Assembly (NCBI GenBank): GCA_002337085.1
Contig: DDFH01000003.1
Coordinates: forward strand, 186,001 to 250,000
Reading direction: 5' to 3'
From: Hyphomonadaceae bacterium UBA1933
Lineage (GTDB): Bacteria > Pseudomonadota > Alphaproteobacteria > Caulobacterales > Aquidulcibacteraceae
Length of the DNA stretch: 64,000 nucleotides
Position numbers and translations under genes: made by a program. This document shows, one piece after another, positions 34,847 through 44,801 of this stretch (position 1 is its first letter; every line of letters starts with the position of its first letter). The notes below the pieces were generated by a model. That model worked only from the letters and a program-made list of their open reading frames with translations, was not told the origin of the DNA and did not search any database.

Positions 34847-35866
34847 ATGAATGAAATAGCCAAAGACACCAAAACCTATCACCGCTTTTCCATTGCACCG
34901 ATGATGGAATGGACGGACAGGCATTGCCGCCATTTCCACCGCCTTTTGACCAAAGAAAGCCTTCTTTATACCGAAATGGTGGTTGCACAGGCAATTATGA
35001 AAGGCGATGTTAAAAAGCTTTTGGGCTATAACCAATCTGAACATCCGGTTTGCCAGCAAATTGGCGGTTCTGAACCAGAATTATTGGCGCAGGCGGCAAA
35101 GGTGGTTGAAGAATTTGGTTATGATGAAATCAATTTGAATGTTGGTTGCCCGTCAAAACGTGTGCGTTCGGGTTCATTTGGTGCATGTTTAATGTATGAA
35201 CCAGAGCTAGTGGCGGACTGCCTACAAGCAATGCGTGAGGCGGTCAAAATCCCGGTAACTATAAAACACCGCATCGCAGTTGATAGCCAGGATCCATATG
35301 AAATCCTGTTCCCATTCGTTGAATATATCGCGTCACGTGGAACGGATGTTTTTGTGGTTCATGCGCGTAAGGCCATTTTGGCAGGGCTTACGCCAAAGGA
35401 AAATCGCGATATTCCACCGCTTAATTATGAAATAGTGCGCGAATTAAAAGCGGCATTTCCGCATCTTACCATTGTTCTTAATGGCGGACTTAATACCATT
35501 GAGCAATCAAAGCGTGAAATGGGTAATCTGGACGGTGTAATGCTTGGGCGTGCCGCCTATAAATACCCGCATATTTTGGGTGAAGTTGATAAGGAATTTT
35601 TCGGTAAAGATTATGTAATAAGCGCCGAAGAAGCATATCTCGAATTCCGCCCATATGTTGAAGAACAATTGTCAAAAAAAGTGCCACTTCATGCCATGAC
35701 CAAGCATTTATTGGGCCTATTCAATGGCTATAAGGGTGCGCGGGTTTTCCGCCGTATGTTGGGCGAAGATGCCAATAAAAAGGGTGCTGGTCTTGAGATA
35801 TATGACGATGCCTTTGCCCATATTATCGAAGGCGGCTTTAACAAAACCAATTTGGTTGAGGCTTAG
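34847..35866 (+). CDS. dusA: tRNA-dihydrouridine(20/20a) synthase
   Basis: 339-aa FMN enzyme that reduces uridine in the D-loop of tRNA. DusA-type features are FSIAPMMEWTDRHCRHFHRL near the N-terminus, the catalytic Cys in INLNVGCPSKRVRSGSFGAC, TIKHRIAVD, and VFVVHARKAILAGLTPKENR. It has TTVLNGG and GVMLGRAAYKYPHIL near the C-terminus. It is divergent from lldR but functionally unrelated to it. Confidence 0.95.
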   Translation: MNEIAKDTKTYHRFSIAPMMEWTDRHCRHFHRLLTKESLLYTEMVVAQAIMKGDVKKLLGYNQSEHPVCQQIGGSEPELLAQAAKVVEEFGYDEINLNVGCPSKRVRSGSFGACLMYEPELVADCLQAMREAVKIPVTIKHRIAVDSQDPYEILFPFVEYIASRGTDVFVVHARKAILAGLTPKENRDIPPLNYEIVRELKAAFPHLTIVLNGGLNTIEQSKREMGNLDGVMLGRAAYKYPHILGEVDKEFFGKDYVISAEEAYLEFRPYVEEQLSKKVPLHAMTKHLLGLFNGYKGARVFRRMLGEDANKKGAGLEIYDDAFAHIIEGGFNKTNLVEA

Positions 35867-35965
35867 AAAGTAAATTTTATTTTATTTTTGCCGATTTTGT
35901 GTACTGGTGGCTTTATCTCATGAAATACACGTTATATAGCAGCACAAAGCCCGCAGGAGTATAAT

Positions 35966-36490
35966 ATGTTTCAACTGTTCAGATTATCACACATCATCGG
36001 CATGACCATGTTTATGGGAAGTTTAATCGCCTATAATGTTGCGGGGAACGTTGCACCAGATTTACAAAGCCCTGACTATCTTGTGATTTGTAAATTTATC
36101 GAGGCAGGCGCTTTAAGCATTACCCTTTGGGGGCTTGTTCTTACTGTGGGTTCGGGTGCTTTATTGATTGGTTTTGGGAAAAACGCATTTGCAACTTCGG
36201 CATGGTTGTTCTTGAAAATTATTATTAGCATTGCAATCGTGCTTTTAACCATGTTCATCTTTGTCCCCAGTGTGGAGCAAACAATTCACTTTGCACGCAA
36301 TGGCATTTATGGTTTTACCCCAAAACTTGCAAAATCAATATATGACGCCAAAGATATGCAAGAAAAGGTTTTGACCTTTAATATTATTGCGTCATTGATG
36401 GTTGCCTATTTTGGGGTGGCAAAGGCACACTCATTTAGTCTTTTCAAACTTCCTGATTTATCAAAATTATTTAAACGCAAAAGCGCTTAA
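35966..36490 (+). CDS. Small integral membrane protein, unknown function
   Basis: 174 aa with about four hydrophobic segments (near residues 10-26, 47-68, 77-102, 140-158), forming a 4-TM membrane protein. A His in FRLSHIIGMTMFMG resembles the haem-like region of DUF2269/CopD-type small membrane proteins, but I cannot assign a family. GCAGGAG precedes the ATG. Its stop codon overlaps that of the carbonic anhydrase on the other strand by 4 nt. Confidence 0.7.
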   Translation: MFQLFRLSHIIGMTMFMGSLIAYNVAGNVAPDLQSPDYLVICKFIEAGALSITLWGLVLTVGSGALLIGFGKNAFATSAWLFLKIIISIAIVLLTMFIFVPSVEQTIHFARNGIYGFTPKLAKSIYDAKDMQEKVLTFNIIASLMVAYFGVAKAHSFSLFKLPDLSKLFKRKSA

Positions 36491-37125
36491 ATAATTTCGA
36501 ATTTATTGATTTCCTGATTATAGACGCGTAATTCACCGGTTTCGATGTCAAAATGTGCGCCCCAAAGGCCAAGGCGTCCTTTATCTTCAAGATATTTGAT
36601 GCACGGGAAAGTGCGTAGGTTTTCAAGAGAATGGATGATGCCATCTTTTTCAAGCTCATATTGCTTTACATCATGATCGCAATGCCCACATTTTGCCTCA
36701 ACCTTGGCTTTTGGTTCATCAAGGATTGACATCCATTTGGTGATGAAATTCGCCTCGGTCTGGACGGTAATGCTTGAATCAAGTGCGGCGGCAACACCAC
36801 CGCATTTTGAATGCCCCAAGATAACAATATGCTCAACTTTTAAGTTTAGGGCGGCATATTCAATTGCCGCCGAAACACCGTGATGTTTACCTTCCATTTC
36901 AAAGGGGGGGACAAGATTGGCAACGTTACGAACCACAAAAAGCTCACCGGTTCCAAAAGACAAAATCGAATTAACATCAACCCGTGAATCACAGCATGAA
37001 ATCACCATTACTTTGGGGTTTTGCCCGCTGGTTGCGAGATGTTTATAATGTTCTTTTTGTTCGGGGAATTGTGCGTTTTTAAAGTTATAATAAGCGTCAA
37101 TTAGTGTTTTGGGAAAATTATTCAT
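36487..37125 (-). CDS. Beta-carbonic anhydrase
   Basis: 212 aa. It interconverts CO2 and bicarbonate in the cytosol. The zinc ligands of the beta class are all present: Cys in ISCCDSRVDVN with the Asp-Arg dyad, and His-x2-Cys in ILGHSKCGGVAAA. NVANLVPPFE and LLGAHFDIETGELRVY-like segments complete the fold. It is likely cotranscribed with ygfZ upstream (gap about 12 nt). Confidence 0.95.
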   Translation of the reverse strand: MNNFPKTLIDAYYNFKNAQFPEQKEHYKHLATSGQNPKVMVISCCDSRVDVNSILSFGTGELFVVRNVANLVPPFEMEGKHHGVSAAIEYAALNLKVEHIVILGHSKCGGVAAALDSSITVQTEANFITKWMSILDEPKAKVEAKCGHCDHDVKQYELEKDGIIHSLENLRTFPCIKYLEDKGRLGLWGAHFDIETGELRVYNQEINKFEII

Positions 37126-37137
37126 ATTAAACCCTGC

Positions 37138-37920
37138 TCATTTTTTGTTGGGTATAAATACTTCTTTTCCATTGGCAAGTAATTTTTGACCCTGCATAAT
37201 CGCGTTTTCTAATTTATCAATTCTAATCAATGCCATACCAATGTTATTAATTACACTTCTTATATAGCCAACAGTAGAATCAGCAGAAATTATAGGGGAA
37301 TTAAATTCAGGAGCGGGTGTTTCAAATTCAATTTTTAGCAATTTATTTTTAACAGTGGTGCGACGTTTCATGCGCGATGTCATTTCCTGACCAACATAGC
37401 AACCCTTGTGGAAATCAATTGCCCCCATTTCGTCCATCAAGCCTTCGAGTGCAAAATCGCCATCACGAATTAAATCTTGTTGTAATTCTGGAATGCCATT
37501 AGAAATTCGTAAAGTTTCATAATCGGCAAAAACCCCATCTTGTGCAGTATTGCGCGGTGCAATAATGCGATAGCCCATATGTTCATTGCGTGGGTCTTTG
37601 AAGCCGCCTTTGGCGGGCGCAACATTTGCAAAAACCGCATATTCATTTGATAAATCAGTTAATTCTACTTTTGAACGCAATTTGTACATTTTTAAGCGCT
37701 TGAAAAGCTCTTGCGGGGCATTGCAATCAAGCAAAAACCCATCATCATTGCGCAACACAAACATATCAAAAAGATATTTGCCCTGTGGGCTTAAAAGCCC
37801 GGCAAATACCGCCGTTTCATGGGTGGCATTATCGACATTATTAGTAAGAATGTTGTTTAAGAAGTTTAAAGCGTCTTCACCTTTAACTTCTAAAACCCCA
37901 CGGTTTTCAAGCAATATCAT
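37138..37920 (-). CDS. ygfZ: Folate-binding protein YgfZ/CAF17-like
   Basis: 260 aa, tetrahydrofolate-dependent helper in iron-sulphur cluster maturation. The signature KGCYVGQEMTSRMKRR is complete, including the conserved Cys. The N-terminal GEDALNFLNNILTNNV resembles the GcvT-like fold. It overlaps the upstream membrane-protein gene by 14 nt, so translation is probably coupled. Confidence 0.92.
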   Translation of the reverse strand: MILLENRGVLEVKGEDALNFLNNILTNNVDNATHETAVFAGLLSPQGKYLFDMFVLRNDDGFLLDCNAPQELFKRLKMYKLRSKVELTDLSNEYAVFANVAPAKGGFKDPRNEHMGYRIIAPRNTAQDGVFADYETLRISNGIPELQQDLIRDGDFALEGLMDEMGAIDFHKGCYVGQEMTSRMKRRTTVKNKLLKIEFETPAPEFNSPIISADSTVGYIRSVINNIGMALIRIDKLENAIMQGQKLLANGKEVFIPNKK

Positions 37921-38287
37921 TGGATTTCCTTAAAAAGAATCCAAGCCCCAAAACCACCCAAGCGATTGTAAAGCTAATACCACCGAAGGGGGCGGATGGG
38001 GTGCGAAACAAAATGCCAAAGCCCATCAATGTCACCGGAATGGCAAAAAGTGCCATGCCCAACATAGTGAACATTGCTGCCGCACAACTAAAACGCCCAA
38101 TTTTTTCAAATTGGCTAATGGCAAAGAGACCTAATAAAGCATGAGGCATCATAATATTTGCGGCAATCGCAATTAATTCACCATTATGGTCTTTTGTGTG
38201 GTGTGAATAGGCAAGCAATAAAACCGATGCCCCACCCAATATGCCAAACAAAAGCGCGAAAATTTTACGCGGGTTGAAATTTTTCAT
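37907..38287 (-). CDS. DUF423-like small membrane protein
   Basis: 126 aa with about four hydrophobic segments (IFALLFGILGGASVLLLAY, ANIMMPHALLGLFAISQF, AAMFTMLGMALFAIPVTLMG, GGISFTIAWVVLGLGFFL). The C-terminal Pro-Phe-Gly-Gly followed by a hydrophobic helix resembles DUF423 proteins. Function unknown. The stop of the next gene upstream overlaps its ATG by 1 nt, and it overlaps ygfZ, so this is a tight operon. Confidence 0.75.
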   Translation of the reverse strand: MKNFNPRKIFALLFGILGGASVLLLAYSHHTKDHNGELIAIAANIMMPHALLGLFAISQFEKIGRFSCAAAMFTMLGMALFAIPVTLMGFGILFRTPSAPFGGISFTIAWVVLGLGFFLRKSNDIA

Positions 38288-39081
38288 TAATTATCACCAT
38301 CAAGTAATCTGCCAAGCCCACCAAGAACTGAACCTTCGCCAGTTGAACCACCATTTTGCGGTGCACTGGCAAGCATACGACCTGCAAGACGGGAGAATGG
38401 CAAGGATTGTATCCAAACAGTTCCAGGGCCTTTTAATTCGGCAAAGAAAACACCTTCGCCGCCAAAAATCATTGATTTGATTGAGCCAGCGCGCACAATG
38501 TTGAAATCAACATTTTGCGTGAATGCAACCACGCAGCCCGTATCAATATGAATGGTTTCACCCGCTTGTAAATCCTTGCGGATGATGCAGCCGCCGGCAT
38601 GAACAAACACAAGACCATCACCATCAAGTTGTTGCATGATAAAGCCTTCGCCGCCAAAAAGCCCTGTCATAATACGTTTTTGAAAGAATATTCCCAATTG
38701 CACACCGCGTGCCGCCGCCAAAAAGCTGTCTTTTTGGCAAATTAAACGCCCGCCAAAATCAGTTAATTTAAGTGGTAATATGTGTCCAGGGTAAGGGGCA
38801 GCAAATGCGACCTTTGCCTTGCCTTGTCCCTTATGCGTAAAGACTGTGGTGAAAAGGCTTTCGCCAGTTAAAAGGCGTTTGCCCGCGCCAAGTAATGCAC
38901 CAAGTAAATCTGACTTTTGTCCAGAACCATCACCAAAAACCGCATCCATATCAATGCTTGGTGATTTATACATCATCATTCCGGCTTCGGCGACCGCGCT
39001 TTCACCCGGGTCAAGTTCAACTTCAACAAATTGCATTTCTTCGCCAAAGATTTCATAATCAACTTCATCTGCCTTCGCCAT
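38287..39081 (-). CDS. AIM24 / TIGR00266 family protein
   Basis: 264 aa. AIM24-family proteins form a beta-rich trimeric fold. Supporting features are VEVELDPGESAVAEAGMMMYKS near residue 20, LICQKDSFLAAARGVQLG, RIMTGLFGGEGFIMQQLDGDG and MIFGGEGVFFAELKGPGTVWIQS. The C-terminal tail is Gly-rich. The role is unknown, though mitochondrial AIM24 affects membrane organisation. It heads the operon that runs down to carbonic anhydrase. Confidence 0.9.
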   Translation of the reverse strand: MAKADEVDYEIFGEEMQFVEVELDPGESAVAEAGMMMYKSPSIDMDAVFGDGSGQKSDLLGALLGAGKRLLTGESLFTTVFTHKGQGKAKVAFAAPYPGHILPLKLTDFGGRLICQKDSFLAAARGVQLGIFFQKRIMTGLFGGEGFIMQQLDGDGLVFVHAGGCIIRKDLQAGETIHIDTGCVVAFTQNVDFNIVRAGSIKSMIFGGEGVFFAELKGPGTVWIQSLPFSRLAGRMLASAPQNGGSTGEGSVLGGLGRLLDGDN

Positions 39082-39265
39082 GACGATACTCCATAAATTT
39101 TTGATATGTTTAGAATAGTTTTATGATTATTCAATGGCGATTATTTGCAATACGCATCTTATTTGGCATAAATATTTGTCATCAAACCAACCAATTCCAT
39201 ATGAAAATGAATATAACACTTGCCCGTTTGTTATTTGTATCTAATCATTATGGTGAGAGGTATTA

Positions 39266-40555
39266 ATGGCTTGGGGTCTTGATAATGCACGCGCGATTTT
39301 TGGCGCAGTTTTAATTATATTTATTTTGTGGCTTTTGTCGGAAAATCGTAAAAAGTTTCCTTGGCGTTTGGCATTTGGCGCGATGGCTGTACAGGCGGTT
39401 TTGGTGTTTTTACTGTTCGGATTGCCCGCATCACAGGCGGTTTTGAATACCGTAAATTCTGCGGTTGATGGTCTTGCCGCTGCAACGGCGGAGGGGACAA
39501 AGTTTGTATTTGGCTATCTTGGCGGTGGCGAAATGCCATTCGTAAAGGTTGATGCCAATGCGCCGTCGCCATTTTTGTTTGCCTTTAATGTTTTGCCATT
39601 GATTCTGGTGATTTCGGCATTATCTGCGCTTTTATGGCATTGGAAAATTTTGCAATGGATTACCCGTGGCTTTGGCTTTTTGTTTGAAAAATCAATGGGC
39701 TTGGGTGGTGCATCTGCGCTTGCGACAGCGGCCAATATCTTTATGGGCATGGTTGAAAGCCCGATTGTGATTAAGGGTTATTTGGATAAATTATCCCGCT
39801 CTGAATTATTTATGATGATGGTGGTGGGGCTTTCAACGGTTGCGGGTTCAACCATGGTTGCCTATGCAACAATTCTTGCCCCAACCTTGCCGAATGCGGC
39901 GGGTCACGTTTTGGTGGCGTCAATCATTACGGCCCCTGCGGGGATTTTAGCGGCGCGGATTATGATACCCGAAACCATGTTCGAAGGTGGCGCGGATTTG
40001 GATTATACTTCACAATTAAAATATTCATCATCAATGGATGCGATTACCAATGGCGTACAAGATGGCCTTATGGTGATGATAAATGTTGGTGCATTCCTTT
40101 TGGTATTTGTAAGTTTTGTTGCGATTATTAATGGCGTTTTGGGTGTGTTTGGCGATGTCGCGGGCGCGCCATTAACCTTGCAGCGCATTTTTGGTTTTAT
40201 CTTTTCACCACTTGCATGGGTGATTGGTATTCCATGGAATGAAAGCCAACAAGCCGGCGGACTATTGGGAACAAAATTATTCCTAACCGAATTTGTGGCT
40301 TTCCTTGATTTGGGTGCTGTCCCACAGGCCGCAATGACCGAACGCACAAGAATGATTATGACATACGCGCTTTGCGGCTTTGCCAATGTTGGCTCGGTTG
40401 GTATTATGACTGGCGGCATGACAGCATTAATGCCCGAAAGACGTGGTGAAATCCTTGAACTTGCGTGGAAGGCACTTATCCCTGGGTTTTTGGCAACTAT
40501 GCTAAGCGCGACAATTGTTGCCATTCTGCCAATGGCGGTTTTTGGCGCACATTAA
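39266..40555 (+). CDS. Concentrative nucleoside transporter (NupC family)
   Basis: 429-aa inner-membrane symporter with about eight to ten hydrophobic segments. Conserved blocks are GGEMPFVKVDANAPSPFLFAFNVLPLI, the ion/substrate-binding NIFMGMVESPIVIKGYL with SRSELFMMMVVGLSTVAGSTM, and the C-terminal CGFANVGSVGIMTGGMTALMPERRGEI. It imports nucleosides with protons or sodium. A Shine-Dalgarno-like GAGAGG precedes the ATG. The DUF2939 gene follows after 18 nt. Confidence 0.93.
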   Translation: MAWGLDNARAIFGAVLIIFILWLLSENRKKFPWRLAFGAMAVQAVLVFLLFGLPASQAVLNTVNSAVDGLAAATAEGTKFVFGYLGGGEMPFVKVDANAPSPFLFAFNVLPLILVISALSALLWHWKILQWITRGFGFLFEKSMGLGGASALATAANIFMGMVESPIVIKGYLDKLSRSELFMMMVVGLSTVAGSTMVAYATILAPTLPNAAGHVLVASIITAPAGILAARIMIPETMFEGGADLDYTSQLKYSSSMDAITNGVQDGLMVMINVGAFLLVFVSFVAIINGVLGVFGDVAGAPLTLQRIFGFIFSPLAWVIGIPWNESQQAGGLLGTKLFLTEFVAFLDLGAVPQAAMTERTRMIMTYALCGFANVGSVGIMTGGMTALMPERRGEILELAWKALIPGFLATMLSATIVAILPMAVFGAH

Positions 40556-40573
40556 TATAAAGGTTATTGAGAA

Positions 40574-41155
40574 ATGAAAAAGAAATCCTCTGCACCACTG
40601 GCGATAATTCTGGCGTTATTATTAATTGTTGCTGGTGCGGGGTATTATTTTTCACCATTATTGGCATTATATAACCTTAAAAACGCGGCAATTGCGGGCA
40701 ATCGGGACAAGGTTGCCGATTCAGTTGATTTCCCTGCGGTTCGCGAAGATGTCAAAAGCCAGATGATGGCATCATTACAAACCGAAATGGCGAAGGAAAA
40801 GGATAATCCATTTGCTGCAATGGGCGTTGCAATGGGGGCGGCAATGGTTGATAAATTGGTTAACGCTTTTGTAAATGCCGACACCATTTCCAATGTCATG
40901 AAAAGTGGCGATTTAAAAATTGGCCAACAAAAACAAGCACCCCCAAGCCCCGGTGCAGAATCCGAGCCTAAAAACGATGTGAAAATTGATGTTCAATGGA
41001 CCTCAATCGATAGCGTTAATGTAGTTGTTTCTGAAAAAAATGACCCCAATAAAAAACCCGTTTCGCTTCGCATGAAGAAAAACGGGCTTATTGGTTGGAA
41101 ATTGGTTGGCATCAAGCTGCCGATTGATGAGGCGCAGCAAGCACCCGCAAATTAA
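40574..41155 (+). CDS. DUF2939 domain protein, membrane-anchored
   Basis: 193 aa with one N-terminal hydrophobic segment (LAIILALLLIVAGAGYYF), then a domain with ALYNLKNAAIAGNRDKVADSVDFPAVREDVKSQM, typical of DUF2939. The rest is a periplasmic domain rich in Lys, Asp and Pro. Function unknown. It follows nupC on the same strand and overlaps the YqhA gene tail-to-tail by 4 nt. Confidence 0.88.
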   Translation: MKKKSSAPLAIILALLLIVAGAGYYFSPLLALYNLKNAAIAGNRDKVADSVDFPAVREDVKSQMMASLQTEMAKEKDNPFAAMGVAMGAAMVDKLVNAFVNADTISNVMKSGDLKIGQQKQAPPSPGAESEPKNDVKIDVQWTSIDSVNVVVSEKNDPNKKPVSLRMKKNGLIGWKLVGIKLPIDEAQQAPAN

Positions 41156-41715
41156 TGCTCTTTATGCGTTAATCTATCGACATAAGCGATACCAATTGCC
41201 GAAAGAATAAAGACAAAATGGATGATGGTTTGCCACATCACGGCTTCTGCGGTGATGTTTGCGCCCGCAAGGCCAATTTTTGATGCCTCGATAAAGGTAC
41301 GCAAAAGGTGGATTGACGAAATACCAATAATCGCCATCGCAAGCTTAACTTTTAAAACCCCTGCATTTACGTGATCAAGCCATTCTGGCTGATCGGGGTG
41401 GCCATTAAGGTTAAGGCGCGAAACAAAGGTTTCATAGCCACCAACAATAACCATAATCAAAAGGTTGGAAATCATCACAACGTCAATTAATCCAAGCACC
41501 ACAAGCATGATGTCTTGTTCGCCAAAGGTGGCGGCATGGGTGATTAAGTGCCATAATTCAACAAGGAATTTATAAACATAAACGCCTTGTGCGCCAATAA
41601 GGCCAATATAAAGCGGTAATTGCAACCAACGGCTTGAAAAAATCAAAAGCGGCAGCGGCGCAAGTTTCGGGTTTTGTGTCGGGGTCGGGGTTTGTGTATC
41701 AATTTTTTCAGTCAT
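41152..41715 (-). CDS. YqhA family membrane protein (UPF0114)
   Basis: 187 aa with three to four membrane segments (LPLYIGLIGAQGVYVYKFLV, IMLVVLGLIDVVMISNLLIMVIVGGYE, VKLAMAIIGISSIHLLRTFIEA, TIIHFVFILSAIGIAYVDRL). The segment SSRWLQLPLYIGLI and the GGYETFVSRL motif are characteristic of this family. The N-terminus is Pro/Thr-rich. Function unknown. Confidence 0.9.
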   Translation of the reverse strand: MTEKIDTQTPTPTQNPKLAPLPLLIFSSRWLQLPLYIGLIGAQGVYVYKFLVELWHLITHAATFGEQDIMLVVLGLIDVVMISNLLIMVIVGGYETFVSRLNLNGHPDQPEWLDHVNAGVLKVKLAMAIIGISSIHLLRTFIEASKIGLAGANITAEAVMWQTIIHFVFILSAIGIAYVDRLTHKEH

Positions 41716-42010
41716 TATTTTGAAATAGGGGTGAGAATAGGGGATTGCAAGGGGTGAAGCTTTCTAACCCAAAAGTATTGCGTCAACCTGCCGCAATTTA
41801 TTCACATTGCCACTTTCATTTTTAACCATTTGATACTATGTGAGACCTGTGGAATGGCGAATTATTTTGTGCATCACTCCGCATAATTACCCCCTGCTGT
41901 TTGGCAGAAATTGGTCACTACCACTTTCTATTGGGCACACCCTTTGGGGGGCATTGTTCAAACCCACCTGTGACCTCGTATGGCGCAGGTATAAAAAATA
42001 AGAGGATAAA

Positions 42011-44599
42011 ATGTTAGCTGAATATCGTAAACATGTTGATGAACGTGCCGCCCTTGGGATACCGCCACTTGCCTTAAGTGCGCAGCAAACCGCAGATTTA
42101 ATCGAATTAATCAAAAACCCACCTGCTGGTGAGGAGGCATTTTTGCTTGACCTTCTTACCCACCGTGTCCCACCGGGTGTGGATGATGCGGCGCACGTAA
42201 AGGCGTCATTCCTTGCCGCTGTTGCCGAAGGCAGTGTGAAAGTTGCCCTTATTGATCGCAAAAAGGCAACCGAATTATTGGGAACAATGGTTGGCGGTTA
42301 TAATGTTAAGCCATTGATTGACCTTTTGGGCGATGCCGAAGTTGGCGTAACCGCTGCCGAAGGTTTGAAACACACCCTTTTGATGTTTGACTTCTTTAAT
42401 GACGTTGCCGACCTTGCCAAAGCAGGCAATGAAAATGCCAAAGCGGTTATGGAATCATGGGCAAATGCCGAATGGTTTACTGCGCGTCCAAAAGTGGCCG
42501 AAAAAATTACTGTAACCGTGTTCAAAGTAACCGGTGAAACCAATACCGATGATTTGTCACCGGCACCGGATGCGTGGTCGCGCCCTGATATTCCTTTGCA
42601 TGGTCTTGCAATGTTGAAAAACAAACGTGACGGCATCACGCCAGAGCAAGACGGCGTTCGGGGCCCGATTAAATTCATCGAAGACCTAAAAGCAAAAGGC
42701 AATCTTGTTGCCTATGTTGGTGATGTTGTTGGTACTGGCTCAAGCCGTAAATCAGCAACCAACAGCGTGATTTGGTGGACTGGTGAAGACATTCCATATG
42801 TTCCAAACAAACGTTTTGGCGGTGTATGTTTGGGTGGTAAAATTGCACCAATCTTCTTTAATACCCAAGAGGATTCAGGCGCACTTCCAATCGAAGTTGA
42901 TGTAAGCCAAATGAATATGGGCGATGTAATCGACATTTACCCATATGAAGGCAAAATTGAGAAAAATGGCGCGGTAATCGCGAATTTTGAACTTAAATCA
43001 CCTGTGATTTTTGATGAGGTTCAGGCCGGTGGTCGTATCAATCTTATCATTGGTCGTGGTTTGACTGCACGCGCTCGTGAGGCTTTGGGGCTTGGCACAA
43101 CCGATATTTTCCGTCTGCCAACAAACCCTGCATCATCTACCAAAGGCTTTACACAGGCGCAAAAAATGGTTGGTCGTGCTTGTGGCTTGCCAGAAGGTCA
43201 AGGCGTTCGCCCTGGTACATATTGCGAACCAAAAATGACAACTGTTGGCTCTCAAGATACTACTGGCCCAATGACACGTGATGAATTGAAAGATTTGGCG
43301 TGCCTTGGCTTCTCTGCGGATCTTGTGATGCAATCATTCTGCCATACTGCGGCCTATCCAAAACCGGTTGACGTTAAAACCCATAAAACCTTGCCGGCGT
43401 TTATTTATAATCGCGGTGGTGTTGCGCTTCGTCCGGGTGATGGCATCATCCACTCTTGGTTAAACCGTATGCTATTACCTGATACTGTTGGTACAGGCGG
43501 CGACAGCCACACACGTTTCCCAATTGGTATTTCATTCCCTGCGGGTTCTGGTCTTGTGGCATTTGGTGCGGCAACTGGCGTTATGCCACTTGATATGCCG
43601 GAATCAGTTTTGGTTCGTTTTAGCGGCACTTTACAGCCGGGCGTAACCCTTCGTGATTTGGTTCACGCAATTCCATATTATGCAATCAAGGCCGGTCTTT
43701 TGACCGTTGCCAAAGCGGGCAAAATCAACATCTTCTCTGGTAAAATCCTTGAAATCGAAGGTTTGCCAGACTTGAAAGTTGAACAGGCGTTCGAATTAAC
43801 CGACGCATCCGCAGAACGCTCTGCGGCGGGCTGCACCGTAAAACTAAATAAAGAGCCGATTATTGAATATATGAAATCAAACATCGTGCTTTTGAAAAAC
43901 ATGATTGCGGACGGCTATAAGGATGACAAAACCATTGCCCGCCGTGTCGCAAAAATGGAAGAATGGATTGCCAACCCTGTATTGCTTGAGGCCGACAAAG
44001 ACGCAGAATATGCCGCAATTATCGAAATCAATATGGACGAAATCAAAGAACCAATTCTTTGCGCACCAAATGATCCAGATGATGCACGGCTATTAAGCGA
44101 TGTTGCAGGCACAAAAATTGATGAGGTTTTCATCGGTTCTTGTATGACCAATATTGGCCACTTCCGCGCGGCATCTTTGTTGTTAAAAGACAAAAAAGAC
44201 ATTCCAACCCGCCTTTGGGTTGCGCCACCAACCAAAATGGATGAGGCCGAACTTATTAAAGAAGGTCATTATTCAACCTTTGGCTCTGCGGGTGCGCGTA
44301 CTGAAATGCCTGGCTGTTCGCTTTGCATGGGTAACCAAGCACAGGTTCATGAGGGTTCGACAGTGGTTTCAACCTCTACCCGTAACTTCCCGAACCGTTT
44401 GGGTCGTAATTCAAATGTTTATTTGTCATCTGCCGAACTTGCGGCGGTTGCTTCTAAACTTGGAAAACTTCCAACCGTTGAAGAATATCTTGCGGAAATG
44501 GGCGTAATCAACGGCCAAAAAGATAGCGTTTACCGCTATATGAACTTCAACCAAATTGACGAATATGTTGAAGTTGCAGCAACAGTAGCGGCGGAATAA
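42011..44599 (+). CDS. acnB: Bifunctional aconitase / 2-methylisocitrate dehydratase
   Basis: 862 aa, the TCA-cycle enzyme interconverting citrate and isocitrate. The AcnB domain order is seen: N-terminal HEAT-like domain (residues 1-160), swivel domain with VVGTGSSRKSATNSVIWW, then the catalytic domain with TVGTGGDSHTRFPIG and the Fe-S ligands in IGSCMTNIGHF and CSLCMGNQAQVHEGS. It starts at an ATG with AGAGGA upstream. The 295-nt gap before it holds only a -10-like TATAAAAAAT stretch near 41990. A strong terminator follows. Confidence 0.96.
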   Translation: MLAEYRKHVDERAALGIPPLALSAQQTADLIELIKNPPAGEEAFLLDLLTHRVPPGVDDAAHVKASFLAAVAEGSVKVALIDRKKATELLGTMVGGYNVKPLIDLLGDAEVGVTAAEGLKHTLLMFDFFNDVADLAKAGNENAKAVMESWANAEWFTARPKVAEKITVTVFKVTGETNTDDLSPAPDAWSRPDIPLHGLAMLKNKRDGITPEQDGVRGPIKFIEDLKAKGNLVAYVGDVVGTGSSRKSATNSVIWWTGEDIPYVPNKRFGGVCLGGKIAPIFFNTQEDSGALPIEVDVSQMNMGDVIDIYPYEGKIEKNGAVIANFELKSPVIFDEVQAGGRINLIIGRGLTARAREALGLGTTDIFRLPTNPASSTKGFTQAQKMVGRACGLPEGQGVRPGTYCEPKMTTVGSQDTTGPMTRDELKDLACLGFSADLVMQSFCHTAAYPKPVDVKTHKTLPAFIYNRGGVALRPGDGIIHSWLNRMLLPDTVGTGGDSHTRFPIGISFPAGSGLVAFGAATGVMPLDMPESVLVRFSGTLQPGVTLRDLVHAIPYYAIKAGLLTVAKAGKINIFSGKILEIEGLPDLKVEQAFELTDASAERSAAGCTVKLNKEPIIEYMKSNIVLLKNMIADGYKDDKTIARRVAKMEEWIANPVLLEADKDAEYAAIIEINMDEIKEPILCAPNDPDDARLLSDVAGTKIDEVFIGSCMTNIGHFRAASLLLKDKKDIPTRLWVAPPTKMDEAELIKEGHYSTFGSAGARTEMPGCSLCMGNQAQVHEGSTVVSTSTRNFPNRLGRNSNVYLSSAELAAVASKLGKLPTVEEYLAEMGVINGQKDSVYRYMNFNQIDEYVEVAATVAAE

Positions 44600-44608
44600 A
44601 CCTTCTTC

Positions 44609-44655
44609 TCCTCCCCTGTAAAACGGGGGAGGTGGCACAAAGTGCCGGAGGGGGC
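44609..44655. repeat. Dispersed palindromic repeat, type A
   Basis: A copy reading CTCCCCTGT ... CGGGGGAGGTGGCAC ... GTGCCGGAGGGGGC on the plus strand, immediately after the acnB stop codon. It opens the cluster of repeats that ends before the Cas13-like gene. Confidence 0.85.
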
Positions 44656-44672
44656 AAACCCAAAATCACCAA

Positions 44673-44702
44673 AAGCCCGTTGGAAACAACGGGCTTTTTT
44701 GT
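44673..44702 (+). terminator. Intrinsic terminator of acnB
   Basis: AAGCCCGTTG (44673-44682) pairs with CAACGGGCTT (44687-44696) around GAAA, followed by six T. Confidence 0.9.
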
Positions 44703-44720
44703 TGCGTGCGGCGGTATTCT

Positions 44721-44772
44721 GCTTCCTCCATTGCTAAGGAAGCTGTCGCCGAAGCGACTGAATGGGGGCGGC
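44721..44772. repeat. Dispersed palindromic repeat, type A variant
   Basis: CTTCCTCC with AGGAAG and GTCGC with GCGAC form the two stems seen in type A, but the bases differ from the main consensus. It probably represents a diverged family member. Confidence 0.6.
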
Positions 44773-44801
44773 AAGTTTAAAAATAATACAAGTTTAAAAG
44801 T